Source: Leifsonia sp. Leaf336 (GTDB lineage: Bacteria > Actinomycetota > Actinomycetes > Actinomycetales > Microbacteriaceae). From it: 64,000 nucleotides of DNA. Positions 27,209-36,649 of the stretch are shown one piece after another; within the stretch, counting starts at the first letter, position 1; each line of letters starts with the position of its first letter. Under the pieces are notes generated by a model that made no database searches, was not told where the DNA came from, and worked only from the letters and a program-made list of their open reading frames with translations. Where the stretch lies: NCBI RefSeq assembly GCF_001423695.1, contig NZ_LMOZ01000001.1:816443-880442 (forward strand). Direction: 5' to 3'. A program made the position numbers and the translations under genes.

Positions 27209-28852
27209 CTACGCCGCGGCCAACGTGTGCGCGTCCAGGATCGTGTACGCGTAGCCCTGCTCGGCGAGGAACCGCTGCCGGTTCTGGGCGAAGTCCTGGT
27301 CGACCGTGTCGCGCGAGACCAACGTGTAGAAGTTCGCCGACAGGCCCGACTGCTTGGGCCGCAGCAGCCGGCCGAGGCGCTGGGCCTCCTCCTGGCGCGA
27401 TCCGTACGAACCGGAGACCTGGATGGCGACCGTGGCCTCCGGGAGGTCGACGGAGAAGTTGGCGACCTTGCTGACCACCAGCACCGGCGTCGTGCCCTCG
27501 CGGAACTCCTGGTAGAGCCGCTCCCGCTCGTCCACCGGCGTCGCACCGGTGAGCTGCGGAGCGCCTAGCGCCTCCGCGAGCTCGTCGATCTGATCGAGGT
27601 ACTGGCCGATCACCAGGATGCGCTCGCCGGCGTGCCGCTCGACGAGCTGCTGCACGACCTCCAGCTTCGCCGGCGCCGTCGCCGCGAGACGGTAGCGCTC
27701 GTCGTCCGCCGCCGCGGCGTAGCTGAGCCGGTCGGACGCGGGGAGGTCGATGCGGACCTCGAAACACGCGGCGGGGGAGATGAAGCCCTGCGCCTCGATC
27801 TCCTTCCACGGTGCGTCGAAGCGCTTGGGGCCGATCAGGCTGAAGACGTCGCCCTCCCTGCCGTCCTCGCGGACGAGCGTCGCGGTGAGTCCCAGCCGGC
27901 GTCGCGCCTGCAACTCGGCCGTCAGCTTGAACACCGGCGCGGGCAGCAGGTGCACCTCGTCGTAGACGACGAGGCCCCAGTCGAGTGCGTCGAGCAGGGC
28001 GAGGTGGGCGTACTCGCCCTTCCGCTTCGCCGTGAGGATCTGGTAGGTCGCGATGGTGACCGGCTTGACCTCCTTGACCTGGCCGGAGTATTCGCCGATC
28101 TCCTCCGCGGTGAGGGAGGTGCGCTTGAGCAGCTCGTCGCGCCACTGCCGGGCCGAGACGGTGTTGGTCACGAGGATGAGGGTCGTGGTCTTCGCCGTCG
28201 CCATCGCCCCGGCGCCGACAAGGGTCTTGCCTGCACCGCAGGGGAGCACGACGACGCCCGACCCGCCGTCGAAGAAGTTGCTGACGGCCTTGCGCTGGTA
28301 GTCGCGCAGCGCCCAGTCGCTCTCGTCGAGGTCGATCGGGTGCGGCGTGCCCGGGGTGTACCCGGCGAGGTCCTCCGCGGGCCAGCCGAGCTTCACGAGC
28401 TCCTGCTTGAGCTGGCCGCGGGCCCAGGCCTCCACCGTGAAGGCCGTCTCGTCGCGCCGTGCCACGAGCAGAGGTGCGATGCGCTTGGCCGTCGCGACCT
28501 CCAGCAGCACCGCGCGGTCGGAGGACCGCAGCAGCAGCGTGCCCTCGTCGTCACGCTCGATGACGAGGCGGCCGTAGCGGGCCACGGTCTCGGAGACGTC
28601 GACCGAGACGGTCTGCGGGATGGGGAACTTCGAGTACTTCTCGAGAGTCCCGAGCATGTCCTCGGCGGTGTGCCCGGCGGCGCGTGCGTTCCAGAGGCCG
28701 AGCCGCGTGATGCGGTAGGTGTGGATGTGCTCTGGCGCGCGTTCCAGCTCGGCGAAGACGGCGAGGTCGTGGCGAGCGTCCTCCGCCGCGGGATGCGCGA
28801 CCTCGAGCAGGACGGTGCGGTCGCTCTGGACGATCAGGGGGCCATCGGACAT
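27209..28852 (-). CDS. XPB-type DNA repair helicase
   Basis: A 547-residue superfamily-2 helicase. After an N-terminal damage-recognition-like region come Walker A (LPCGAGKTLVG, about 202-213), the DEVH box (298-301), LGLTATLVRED, and the C-terminal lobe with ILVIGQYLDQ and SGSYGSRQEEAQRLGRLLRPK. Bacterial XPB unwinds DNA in 3'-5' direction and is thought to act in excision repair. The start lies 6 bases after the stop of the helicase-associated gene, so the two form an operon. Confidence 0.93.
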   Translation of the reverse strand: MSDGPLIVQSDRTVLLEVAHPAAEDARHDLAVFAELERAPEHIHTYRITRLGLWNARAAGHTAEDMLGTLEKYSKFPIPQTVSVDVSETVARYGRLVIERDDEGTLLLRSSDRAVLLEVATAKRIAPLLVARRDETAFTVEAWARGQLKQELVKLGWPAEDLAGYTPGTPHPIDLDESDWALRDYQRKAVSNFFDGGSGVVVLPCGAGKTLVGAGAMATAKTTTLILVTNTVSARQWRDELLKRTSLTAEEIGEYSGQVKEVKPVTIATYQILTAKRKGEYAHLALLDALDWGLVVYDEVHLLPAPVFKLTAELQARRRLGLTATLVREDGREGDVFSLIGPKRFDAPWKEIEAQGFISPAACFEVRIDLPASDRLSYAAAADDERYRLAATAPAKLEVVQQLVERHAGERILVIGQYLDQIDELAEALGAPQLTGATPVDERERLYQEFREGTTPVLVVSKVANFSVDLPEATVAIQVSGSYGSRQEEAQRLGRLLRPKQSGLSANFYTLVSRDTVDQDFAQNRQRFLAEQGYAYTILDAHTLAAA

Positions 28853-28858
28853 GACCGC

Positions 28859-30739
28859 TCAGTCTACGCTGCGCAGACCCTTGACGCTGGAGAGGGGCAG
28901 GGTGCGCTCGATGTCGGCCGCCCGGTCACGGCCGCGCAGTCGCCCGCCGCCGATGCCGGTCGGCTCCAGCAGGTAGTCGATCAGCTGGCCGTCGGGCATC
29001 GCCACCTGGACGACGACCGTCTGGCGCGCGCGCACGGCCTGATCGAGCTGGCGCGCGAGCCACTGCTCACCCGTGTCTTCGTCCGCGGTGTCCTCCTGCC
29101 GGATCCGGGCGACCAGCTCGGCGACGGGATCGCGCGCCTCCACGACCGCCCGGGCGGCGGCGGTACGGCGCCGCGGGGTCACGATGGCTCCGGAGGCGTC
29201 CTCGGCCACCACGGGATAGCGCACGTCGCTCAGTGCCCAGAACACGACGTCGCGCGGGAACCTGCTGGTGAGCGTCGTGTCGTCGACGCGTCGCAGCCGC
29301 AACGACGACAGCGACTGGTCGACCGCGATCGTGCCCAGCAGCATCGCGTCGTCGGAGTGCACCAGGGCGCGGCCGTCGTCGGCCGCGCGCACGCGCACAC
29401 GGCCGTGACGCTCGACCGCGTCGGAGATGAGGTAGTCGAGCGGCTGCGGAACCCCGGTGAGCGAGACCGAGGCGAGGAACTCGTGGATGGTCGCCGCCGT
29501 CTCGCCGGCCGTCACCGCCCGGTCGAGGGAGGCCGCGGAGAACCGGAACGTGGAGGCGAGCGCCCGGCTCTCCAGATCGGCCATCGTGCGCAACCGCGCC
29601 TCGATCTCTGGAGCGAGCGGTCCGGGGGAGATCACTGTGAGATCGTGCTGCAGGTAGACCTTCGAGACTTCGGCGGGGAAGTGCGCGACCACCGCGTCCG
29701 TCGCGGCGGCCGGTCCGGCCTCCAGGAGGGCCGTGCCGGCGCTGCTCGGGAGGCGACGCGCGGTGATCCCCAGCAGCTCGGCTTCGGCGATGCGCTCGGA
29801 CGCACGCTCCTGCGCGTCGGTCGGCGACGCCGGGTAGAGCCAGGCGATGTGCGCGCGCAGGCTGTCGTCCCACGGCGCCCGCCTCCGCGACGAGAAGAGC
29901 GAGGACAGGTCGGCCGGCAGCGCGGCGAGCCAGGCGGATGCGAGCGCGCGCCAGCGATCGGGGGTCGTGGCGTGCTGCCAGGACGCTGCGTCTGCCGTGG
30001 GCAGCCAGAGACCGTCGGCGACGGCGGCCAGCCCGGCCCGACTCGCGACGGACAGGATCGTCGGGACGCTGTCGGCGTCGACCGACAAAGCCTCCGACAG
30101 CCGCTTGGAGGCCGGGAGGGCGAGGCCGCCCTTCTGCAGCTCGCGCGCCCCCTCGCGCGCCAGCTCCGCGAGCAGCTCCGACACCGCCGCGACCGCCTCG
30201 AAAGCGCGCTCGGCCGCGAGCCGGTCGATCGACGGGAGGTCGGCCTCCGCGGTCACGGGCGGGAGCGGGGGCGGTGCGGTGTCGAGCACGGTCTGGGCGC
30301 GGGGGAGGCCGCTCTGCGGGCCGGCCCCCACGCGGGCGGTGACGGCGTCGTACGGGGCGGCAGCGGGCTGTGCCGGGTGGCCGTTCGTCTCGCCTTCCGG
30401 GACGGGGTGCACGAGCAGCTGGCCGCTGAGCGCTGCGAGTGCGGCGCCCGCCTGGCGCACGTCGATGCCGGCCGTCGCCGGATGCTCGCCGAGGCGGCGG
30501 GCGAGCCACTCGGCGGAGCGCGGGCCGTCCTCTGCGCCGAGCACGATCAGCACGGCGAGCTGGAGGCGGTCGAGAGGTGCGAGGGCGCGCTGCAATGCCT
30601 CCGGGTCGAGGAGAGCCTCCGCGAGATCGAAGAAGTCGGAGATGCCCGCCCGGCGCACCGGTCGCGCGCGCAGCGCCTCGACGAGTTCGTCGTCCGGCAT
30701 CGCGCGCAGCCGCGCGGCCAGAGCGAGCGTCGTCGTCAT
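28859..30739 (-). CDS. Helicase-associated protein with XPB/Ssl2-like N-terminal domain
   Basis: A 626-residue protein of the actinobacterial family always found beside xpb. It starts LAARLRAMPDDELVEALRARPV, is largely helical, and its last third holds an XPB-N-like region (VYLQHDLTVISPGPLAPEIEARL and RFSAASLDRAVTAGETA). There is no Walker motif, so it is a partner rather than a helicase. It probably forms a complex with XPB, as its near contact in the operon suggests. Biochemical function is unproved. Confidence 0.78.
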   Translation of the reverse strand: MTTTLALAARLRAMPDDELVEALRARPVRRAGISDFFDLAEALLDPEALQRALAPLDRLQLAVLIVLGAEDGPRSAEWLARRLGEHPATAGIDVRQAGAALAALSGQLLVHPVPEGETNGHPAQPAAAPYDAVTARVGAGPQSGLPRAQTVLDTAPPPLPPVTAEADLPSIDRLAAERAFEAVAAVSELLAELAREGARELQKGGLALPASKRLSEALSVDADSVPTILSVASRAGLAAVADGLWLPTADAASWQHATTPDRWRALASAWLAALPADLSSLFSSRRRAPWDDSLRAHIAWLYPASPTDAQERASERIAEAELLGITARRLPSSAGTALLEAGPAAATDAVVAHFPAEVSKVYLQHDLTVISPGPLAPEIEARLRTMADLESRALASTFRFSAASLDRAVTAGETAATIHEFLASVSLTGVPQPLDYLISDAVERHGRVRVRAADDGRALVHSDDAMLLGTIAVDQSLSSLRLRRVDDTTLTSRFPRDVVFWALSDVRYPVVAEDASGAIVTPRRRTAAARAVVEARDPVAELVARIRQEDTADEDTGEQWLARQLDQAVRARQTVVVQVAMPDGQLIDYLLEPTGIGGGRLRGRDRAADIERTLPLSSVKGLRSVD

Positions 30740-30761
30740 CGCGCTGGTCCGGCGAGCCGTG

Positions 30762-31088
30762 TCAGCGACGGCCCTTCGGTCCGGTCTTCGGTTTCGAGGG
30801 AGCGGCGGCCGCTGCCTCCGCCTCGGCCCTGGCGGCCTTGCTGCGCTGGCGGCCGGTGACGATGAGGAGAGTGATGAGCAGCAGGAACGCGATCGGCAGC
30901 GCGATCAGCGGCAGCAGGATGACCGCAGGCCACACCCCCTGCCCCGAGCCCTGCGCCGGCATCGCGCCGGCGGCGGACCCGATCAGGATGGCCGCGATGC
31001 ACACCAGCGACACGACGACGAGGGCCGCGACGATGTACGAAAGGACGCGTTGGAGTCGCGATGCCGGAGGCGGGGTCTGCTGGGTCAC
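30762..31088 (-). CDS. Small two-helix membrane protein
   Basis: A 108-residue protein with two hydrophobic helices (about residues 17-40 and 53-76) and a basic Ala/Lys-rich cytoplasmic tail (KTGPKGRR). The GTG at 31088 is preceded by a TATCCT -10 box. I do not recognise a function. It lies 22 bases before the helicase-associated gene and may be co-transcribed with it. Confidence 0.55.
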   Translation of the reverse strand: MTQQTPPPASRLQRVLSYIVAALVVVSLVCIAAILIGSAAGAMPAQGSGQGVWPAVILLPLIALPIAFLLLITLLIVTGRQRSKAARAEAEAAAAAPSKPKTGPKGRR

Positions 31089-31095
31089 GAAATCA

Positions 31096-31101
31096 AGGAT
31101 A
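31096..31101 (-). promoter_or_regulatory. -10 box TATCCT of a leaderless start
   Basis: Minus-strand TATCCT followed by 7 bases and GTG 31088, in the short region divergent from the second cold-shock gene. Confidence 0.4.
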
Positions 31102-31144
31102 ATTGAGGTTGGTCATTCGATCCCCCATGTGAAGTGAGGTTCCC

Positions 31145-31525
31145 ATGCCAACCGGCAAGGTCAAGTTCTACGACGACGAGAAAGGCTTCGGCTTCATCAG
31201 CTCCGATGACGGCCAGGAGGTCTTCTTGCACGCCTCGGCGCTGCCCGCGGGCGCGGTGGTGAAGGCGGGATCCCGACTCGAGTTCGGCATCGCCGACGGC
31301 AAGCGGGGCGCTCAGGCGCTCTCCGTCCGCGTGCTGGAGGCCCCTCCGAGCCTGGTGAAGATGAAACGCAAGTCGGCCGACGACATGGCGATCATCGTCG
31401 AAGACCTCGTGAAGCTGCTCGACGGCATCGGCGCCAACCTGCGCCGGGGCAAGTACCCCGACAAGGCGCACGGCGCCAAGATCGCGGCCGTGCTGCGCCG
31501 GGTTGCGGACGACCTGGATGCCTGA
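31145..31525 (+). CDS. Cold-shock domain protein with C-terminal extension
   Basis: A 126-residue protein. Residues 1-66 are a cold-shock domain (KVKFYDDEKGFGFISS, EVFLHASAL); the rest is a helical extension (DDMAIIVEDLVKLLDGIGANLRRGKYPDKAHG), a form common in actinobacteria as CspB-like. It binds single-stranded nucleic acid. GTGAGG precedes the ATG. The stop overlaps the DUF3027 gene by 8 bases, so they are translated together. Confidence 0.88.
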   Translation: MPTGKVKFYDDEKGFGFISSDDGQEVFLHASALPAGAVVKAGSRLEFGIADGKRGAQALSVRVLEAPPSLVKMKRKSADDMAIIVEDLVKLLDGIGANLRRGKYPDKAHGAKIAAVLRRVADDLDA

Positions 31526-32282
31526 CGACGGCACGCGCGAGGAGGCAGCGGGCGGCGAGCAGGTCGACGGCGAGTGGAGCGGCGACGTCAGCGACCTCGT
31601 CGCGGCCGTTCCGCTCGCGCGGGCGGCGCTGGCCGAGATCACTCCGGAGTCCACCATCGGCGAGCCCCTCGGGCACGTCGTGGAGGGTGAGGGCGTCGTC
31701 TCGCTGCACTTCGCGTCCTCTCTCGCCGGGTACCCCGGCTGGCACTGGACCGTCACCGTGGGCCGTGCCGACGACGACGCGCAGCCGACCGTGCTGGAGG
31801 CCGAGCTGATGCCCGGCGACGACGCCCTGCTCGCGCCCGACTGGGTTCCGTGGTCGGAGCGTCTCGCTGAGTACCAGGCCGCCCAGGAGGCTCTCGCAGC
31901 CGAAACCGAGGAGGCCGGAGCCGAGGGCGACGAGGAGGACGACGACGCCGTCGACGGCGACTACGACGACGATGACGACGAGTCCGACGACGACGAATCC
32001 GACGATGAGGACGAGTCCGACGACGACCACGACATCCACGACCTCCACGGCGACGACGACCTCGACGGCGTCGACATCGACTCGGTCGACGTCGGGTACG
32101 ACGAGCGCACCGATGTCGACTCGGAACTCGACCTCGCCTCCGAGGAGGCCGCGGCGCTCGCGGACGACGAGGACGCCGAGGAATCGGACACCGAGGATTC
32201 CGCCGACGACGAGTCCGCCGACGACTCAGCGGTGGCGGCGAGCGCGGGTGATGCTGAGGTAGGCGAAGCCGAGCAGGCCTAG
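31518..32282 (+). CDS. DUF3027 protein with highly acidic tail
   Basis: A 254-residue protein. The N-terminal ~115 residues are DUF3027 (DLVAAVPLARAALAEIT, GYPGWHWTVTVGRA, EAELMPGDDALLAPDWVPW). The remaining ~140 are almost all Asp, Glu and Ser and probably disordered. The acidic tail may mimic nucleic acid or bind basic proteins; that is inference. It is coupled to the cold-shock gene. The 3' end overlaps the DUF2530 gene on the other strand by 57 bases. Confidence 0.75.
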   Translation: MPDDGTREEAAGGEQVDGEWSGDVSDLVAAVPLARAALAEITPESTIGEPLGHVVEGEGVVSLHFASSLAGYPGWHWTVTVGRADDDAQPTVLEAELMPGDDALLAPDWVPWSERLAEYQAAQEALAAETEEAGAEGDEEDDDAVDGDYDDDDDESDDDESDDEDESDDDHDIHDLHGDDDLDGVDIDSVDVGYDERTDVDSELDLASEEAAALADDEDAEESDTEDSADDESADDSAVAASAGDAEVGEAEQA

Positions 32283-32471
32283 AGCGATCCCGACGATCAC
32301 CGTCCAGATCCACCAGCCGCCTCCCGCGGCGGTGATCGGGGCGGCGAAGACGAGCGTCGGGATCAGCGCGAGCACCCAGAGCGCGAGGCCGACGAGCACC
32401 GCCCGCCGGTCGTCCGTGGGAACGGGGACCGGATCGGGTCGGCGCTCGTCGTCACGCAGCCACAGCCGCAC
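32226..32471 (-). CDS. DUF2530 small membrane protein
   Basis: An 81-residue actinobacterial DUF2530 protein. It has RRPDPVPVPTDDRRAVLVGLALWV, then two transmembrane helices (about 26-46 and 51-73). GTG 32471 follows GGAGGAG. Function unknown. Its 3' end overlaps the acidic tail coding region of the convergent gene. Confidence 0.75.
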   Translation of the reverse strand: MRLWLRDDERRPDPVPVPTDDRRAVLVGLALWVLALIPTLVFAAPITAAGGGWWIWTVIVGIALGLLGFAYLSITRARRHR

Positions 32472-32501
32472 GGTCGCTCCTCCTGCTCAGCCCGGTCGTG
32501 A

Positions 32502-33680
<1,179 letters not shown>

Positions 33681-33749
33681 TCACCTCGCTGTCACCCGGA
33701 ACAAGTAGGCTCGTACGCGATATTCGCGCGCCCGCAGGTGGAGGGGTTC

Positions 33750-34439
33750 ATGACCGACCTGATCGACACGACCGAGATGTACCTTCGCACCATCCTGGAG
33801 CTGGAGGAGGACAACATCGTCCCGCTGCGCGCGCGCATCTCCGAGCGGCTGGGGCACTCCGGCCCGACCGTCTCCCAGACGGTGGGGCGCATGGAGCGCG
33901 ACGGCCTGGTCGTCGTCTCCGGCGACCGGCACCTCGAGCTCACCGACGACGGTCGCAGGAAGGCCGTGCACGTCATGCGCAAGCACCGCCTCGCCGAGCG
34001 GCTGCTCAGCGACGTGATCGAGCTCGAGTGGGAGTACGTGCACGAAGAGGCGTGCCGCTGGGAGCACGTGATGAGCGAGCAGGTCGAGCGCAAGCTGCTG
34101 ACGATGCTCGGCCACCCCACCGAGTCGCCGTACGGCAACCCCATCCCCGGACTCGGCGAGCTGGGGGCGCCCGACGCGGCCTCCACCGAGAACCTGGTCA
34201 ACCTCGTCGACGTCGTTCGCGGCGGCGATTCCGAGGTGACTGCCAGGATCCGCCGGCTCGGCGAGCCCGCGCAGGTCGACCCCGAACTCCTGCTCCAGCT
34301 CAAGCAGGCCGGGGTCTTTCCCGGGTCCACCGGCACATTCGCCGCGGTGGGATCGTACGTGTCCGTGCAGATCGACGGCTTCGAGAACGGGCTGGAACTG
34401 CCGAACGAGCTCGCGGCGCACATCTTCGTCGAGGGGTGA
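33750..34439 (+). CDS. DtxR/IdeR-family metal-dependent regulator
   Basis: A 229-residue DtxR-type repressor: winged helix (LRARISERLGHSGPTVSQTVGRMERDGLVVV), metal-binding and dimerisation domain (MRKHRLAERLLSDVI, EWEYVHEEACRWEHVMS) and a C-terminal SH3-like domain. It senses Fe(II) or Mn(II) and represses uptake genes. GAGGGG precedes the ATG and a TAGGCT -10 box lies at 33706-33711. The target metal cannot be told from the sequence alone. Confidence 0.9.
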   Translation: MTDLIDTTEMYLRTILELEEDNIVPLRARISERLGHSGPTVSQTVGRMERDGLVVVSGDRHLELTDDGRRKAVHVMRKHRLAERLLSDVIELEWEYVHEEACRWEHVMSEQVERKLLTMLGHPTESPYGNPIPGLGELGAPDAASTENLVNLVDVVRGGDSEVTARIRRLGEPAQVDPELLLQLKQAGVFPGSTGTFAAVGSYVSVQIDGFENGLELPNELAAHIFVEG

Positions 34440-34478
34440 TTTCCCGTTACCGATTTGTTAGAAATCGGGTTAAACAAT

Positions 34479-34507
34479 GTGACAAATCGCGGGACGTCCC
34501 GTAGTCT
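34479..34507 (+). promoter_or_regulatory. Promoter of the NlpC/P60 gene
   Basis: GTGACA (34479-34484), a 17-base spacer, then TAGTCT (34502-34507). This is a good sigma-70-type promoter and places the transcript start near 34514, about 148 bases before the start codon. Confidence 0.6.
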
Positions 34508-34513
34508 CTTACG

Positions 34514-34661
34514 AGTCCGAACGGGCCAGAAGCCGGCCCATCAGGACCCCGACCGGGACGCTCCAACCCCCTGAGACCCGTCTCCTGGCCGGTGAAGCCG
34601 AAAGCGATTGCATCAGGCGGGGGCAGCTCCCTAGTGCTGCCGGAGCGCGAGAGGATGCACT
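34514..34661 (+). ncRNA. Long structured 5' leader, candidate riboswitch
   Basis: About 148 transcribed bases separate the promoter from the hydrolase start. They contain hairpins (for example GGGCC/GGCCC at 34531-34547) and a GGTGAAGCCGAAAGC segment followed by GGGGGCAGCTCCC. Cell-wall hydrolase genes in actinobacteria are typical targets of the ydaO-type c-di-AMP riboswitch, and some of these segments look like it, but the match is loose. Treat the class as a guess. Confidence 0.3.
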
Positions 34662-35588
34662 TTGGCCCACTCCGGTACGCCCGATCCTGCCCAGGACCGA
34701 GCCCCCCACGAACTGGACATCACCTCTTCGACCCCGTCGACCCCCGACGTCGTTTCTCGACGGTCGCTGCGTAATGCGGAGGCCTCGACCTCCGCAGTCC
34801 GCGCCCCGAAGCCGAAGACCGCGGCGTCGACTTCCGTCGTCGCTGCGTCCGAGAAGGCCAAGCCCGCCGCGAAGAAGCGCAAGGGCGGATGGGCGCTCAA
34901 CGTCGCGGTCATGACCGTCGCGACGGGCATCATCGCCACCATGTCGATCCCGGCCTTCGCTCTGCAAGAGGGCGGCCAGTCCGCCGCGTTCGGCCCGAGC
35001 GCCGCGGATGCCATGAAGAAGGCGCAGGCGCAGACCGTCGAGGTCGCCGGCGGAGTCGCCGCCGCCGCGGTCAGCCGGGACGCCGCAACGGCCACCAGCC
35101 AGCAGCAGCTCGACGCGCAGAAGGCCGCCACGGCCGCAGCCGCCGCAGCGGAGGCCGCCCGCCAGCGCGCGGCCGCATCGTTCGCGAGCTACGCCAGCTA
35201 CAGCGGCCCGACCGTCACCGACTTCCTCGCGAACCCGCCGTACCCGAGCTTCAGCCTGTCGCAGGTGTTCTCGGTGGCGCAGCAGTACATCGGCACCCCG
35301 TACGTCTACGGAGGTTCGACCCCCGCCGGCTTCGACTGCTCGGGATACGTCATGTACGTGTACGCGCAGTTCGGCATCTCGCTGCCGCACTCGGTGTCGG
35401 GTCAGGCCGCGATGGGCAAGCGCATCTCGATCCAGGACGCGCAGCCGGGCGACATCGTCATCATGTCGGGCCACGACGGTTTCTACGCGGGCAACGGCAA
35501 CATCATGGACGCGCCCGACACGGGCCGCTCGATCTCGATCCGGCCGATCTGGACCAGTGACTACTACATCGTCCGGTTGGGTATCTGA
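34662..35588 (+). CDS. Secreted NlpC/P60 peptidoglycan endopeptidase
   Basis: A 308-residue exported hydrolase. A long basic N-terminal region precedes a signal/anchor helix (about 77-100, ending PAFALQ); an Ala/Gln-rich coiled region follows, then the C-terminal NlpC/P60 domain with catalytic Cys226 in PAGFDCSGYVMY, SLPHSVSGQ and the His of MSGHDGFYAG. It cuts peptide cross-links in the wall. The start is TTG 34662, placed 6 bases after GAGAGGA. A structured leader precedes it. Confidence 0.88.
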   Translation: MAHSGTPDPAQDRAPHELDITSSTPSTPDVVSRRSLRNAEASTSAVRAPKPKTAASTSVVAASEKAKPAAKKRKGGWALNVAVMTVATGIIATMSIPAFALQEGGQSAAFGPSAADAMKKAQAQTVEVAGGVAAAAVSRDAATATSQQQLDAQKAATAAAAAAEAARQRAAASFASYASYSGPTVTDFLANPPYPSFSLSQVFSVAQQYIGTPYVYGGSTPAGFDCSGYVMYVYAQFGISLPHSVSGQAAMGKRISIQDAQPGDIVIMSGHDGFYAGNGNIMDAPDTGRSISIRPIWTSDYYIVRLGI

Positions 35589-35628
35589 CGACCCAACCCG
35601 CGGTGAACACTGCGGATCTCGCTCCGGG

Positions 35629-35660
35629 AATGGCGTGCCACGAATAGGTGGCGCGCCATT
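35629..35660 (+). terminator. Hairpin after the NlpC/P60 gene
   Basis: AATGGCGTGCCA pairs with TGGCGCGCCATT around an 8-base loop (one wobble). The trailing TCTGCGTT is a weak U-tract, so this may be a terminator or an mRNA-stabilising hairpin. Confidence 0.5.
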
Positions 35661-35719
35661 TCTGCGTTACTCTGTTGCCCTGGCGCAGTGCCAGGCAGCC
35701 GTGCAGATCGGAGAATCCG

Positions 35720-35971
35720 ATGGCCGAGTGGACCCGAGTGCGGTCACCGAAGGTGGCCACCGGGGACGAGCGCGGCCTCCACGCAGGCCGTTCTGAGGGC
35801 CGCGATCGCCGCCTGCTGCCTCGCCGCGACTTCCTCGCCTGCCGCCACCATGTCGAGGCCTGCCACCGCCACCATGTGGTGTGCCGCCACCATGCCGCCG
35901 TCTTCCAGGGCGCTGTCCGTTCGGACAGTGCCCTTTTTGTTTGCCTCGCACACCCGAAAGGTCGCAGATGA
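35720..35971 (+). CDS. Small Cys/His-rich protein (uncertain)
   Basis: An 83-residue frame with its own GGAGA five bases before ATG 35720 and a TACTCT box at 35668-35673. It contains three spaced Cys-Arg/His clusters (CRHH, CHRHH, CRHH) encoded by three copies of a GCCACCATG-containing repeat; they could bind a metal. The stop overlaps the HNH gene start (ATGA). Against it, a strong terminator hairpin lies within its last codons, so the stretch may instead be a leader RNA. I am not sure that it is a gene. Confidence 0.3.
   Translation: MAEWTRVRSPKVATGDERGLHAGRSEGRDRRLLPRRDFLACRHHVEACHRHHVVCRHHAAVFQGAVRSDSALFVCLAHPKGRR
35908..35940 (+). terminator. Strong hairpin-T terminator before the HNH gene
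   Basis: GGGCGCTGTCC pairs with GGACAGTGCCC across a GTTC loop (one wobble), followed by TTTTTGTTT. It lies 28 bases before the HNH start, so transcription from upstream should mostly stop here: either an attenuator or the end of a small RNA. Confidence 0.8.
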
Positions 35972-36465
35972 AGACACTGGTCCTCAACGCCGGCTACGAA
36001 CCACTCGCGGTCGTCTCCTTCAAGCGCGCAATCGTGCTCGTCATGAATCAGAAGGCCACCGTGCTCGCGAGCGATGCGGATCACCCCGTCTGGAGCATCT
36101 CCGGACGGTACGACCGGCCCTCGGTGATCCTGCTCACCCGCTACGTGCGCATCCCGCACGGCCGGGCGGTGCCGGTCTCCCGACGCGGTGTGCTGCGACG
36201 CGACGCTCACCGCTGCGGCTACTGCGGCAAGACGGCGACCACCATCGACCATGTCCTCCCGCGCTCGCGGGGAGGGGCGGACAGCTGGGAGAATCTCGTC
36301 GCCTGTTGCCTGCGCTGCAACAACGTGAAAGGCGACCGCACCCCGGGCGAGATGGGCTGGAGTCTGAAGCTCACTCCGCGTGCCCCGCACGACAGCTCGT
36401 GGGTCGTGCGCGGCGTGGAGGGCGGCCAGGCGGAGTGGCGCGACTACCTGGGGGTGGCGGCGTGA
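35968..36465 (+). CDS. HNH endonuclease family protein
   Basis: A 165-residue HNH protein of a housekeeping actinobacterial type: N-terminal MKTLVLNAGYEPLAVVSFKRA, then the nuclease core RCGYCGKTATTIDHVLPRSRGG, ENLVACCLRCNNVKGDRT with two CxxC zinc knuckles. AAAGG lies 8 bases before the ATG. The family is widespread and chromosomal; its DNA substrate is unknown. Confidence 0.85.
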   Translation: MKTLVLNAGYEPLAVVSFKRAIVLVMNQKATVLASDADHPVWSISGRYDRPSVILLTRYVRIPHGRAVPVSRRGVLRRDAHRCGYCGKTATTIDHVLPRSRGGADSWENLVACCLRCNNVKGDRTPGEMGWSLKLTPRAPHDSSWVVRGVEGGQAEWRDYLGVAA

Positions 36466-36491
36466 CGGCGCAGGCGCAGGGCGGCCTCCGG

Positions 36492-36497
36492 TAGGCT
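36492..36497 (+). promoter_or_regulatory. -10 box TAGGCT of the tRNA-Arg gene
   Basis: TAGGCT lies 10 bases before the first base of the tRNA, which fits transcription starting just upstream of the mature 5' end. Confidence 0.45.
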
Positions 36498-36507
36498 GGA
36501 AGGACTG

Positions 36508-36579
36508 GCCTCTGTAGCTCAATGGAAGAGCTGCTCCGTCCTAAGGAGAAGGTTGGGGGTTCGAGTCCCTCCAGGGGCA
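36508..36579 (+). tRNA. tRNA-Arg (anticodon CCU)
   Basis: Folds into a cloverleaf: acceptor GCCTCTG/CAGGGGC, D arm GCTC-loop-GAGC, anticodon loop GTCCTAA with anticodon CCT, variable region AGGTT, T arm GGGGG-TTCGAGT-CCCTC, discriminator A and CC following. The outermost anticodon-stem pair (G27-A43) is a mismatch; the other four pair. It decodes AGG. The 3' half is the attachment site of the adjacent element, whose insertion leaves the tRNA intact. Confidence 0.88.
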
Positions 36580-36582
36580 CCT
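36560..36582. repeat. attL: 23-bp direct repeat within the tRNA 3' end
   Basis: Positions 36560-36582 begin TTCGAGTCCC and end GGGGCACCT; an identical copy lies at 52818-52840. The repeat covers the T loop, the acceptor 3' strand and the first base beyond. Confidence 0.92.
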
Positions 36583-36649
36583 TTTTAGTGCAGCAAAAGT
36601 TCTGGTCAGAGCCGAAATTCGAGCATTGCATAACGCTCGATATTCACGA

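Noticed and set aside
27632..30859. A 1075-codon plus-strand frame opposite the helicase genes
   Set aside because: Same shadow effect. The minus strand encodes two recognisable, complete proteins there.
34514..34661. TPP riboswitch in the NlpC leader, because of CTGAGA
   Set aside because: Only that hexamer matches; the rest of the conserved TPP core is missing.
35841..35894. Three GCCACCATG-type repeats that look like eukaryotic Kozak sequences
   Set aside because: Coincidence in G+C-rich DNA encoding a repeated Arg/His/Cys pattern. Nothing else suggests eukaryotic or vector DNA.
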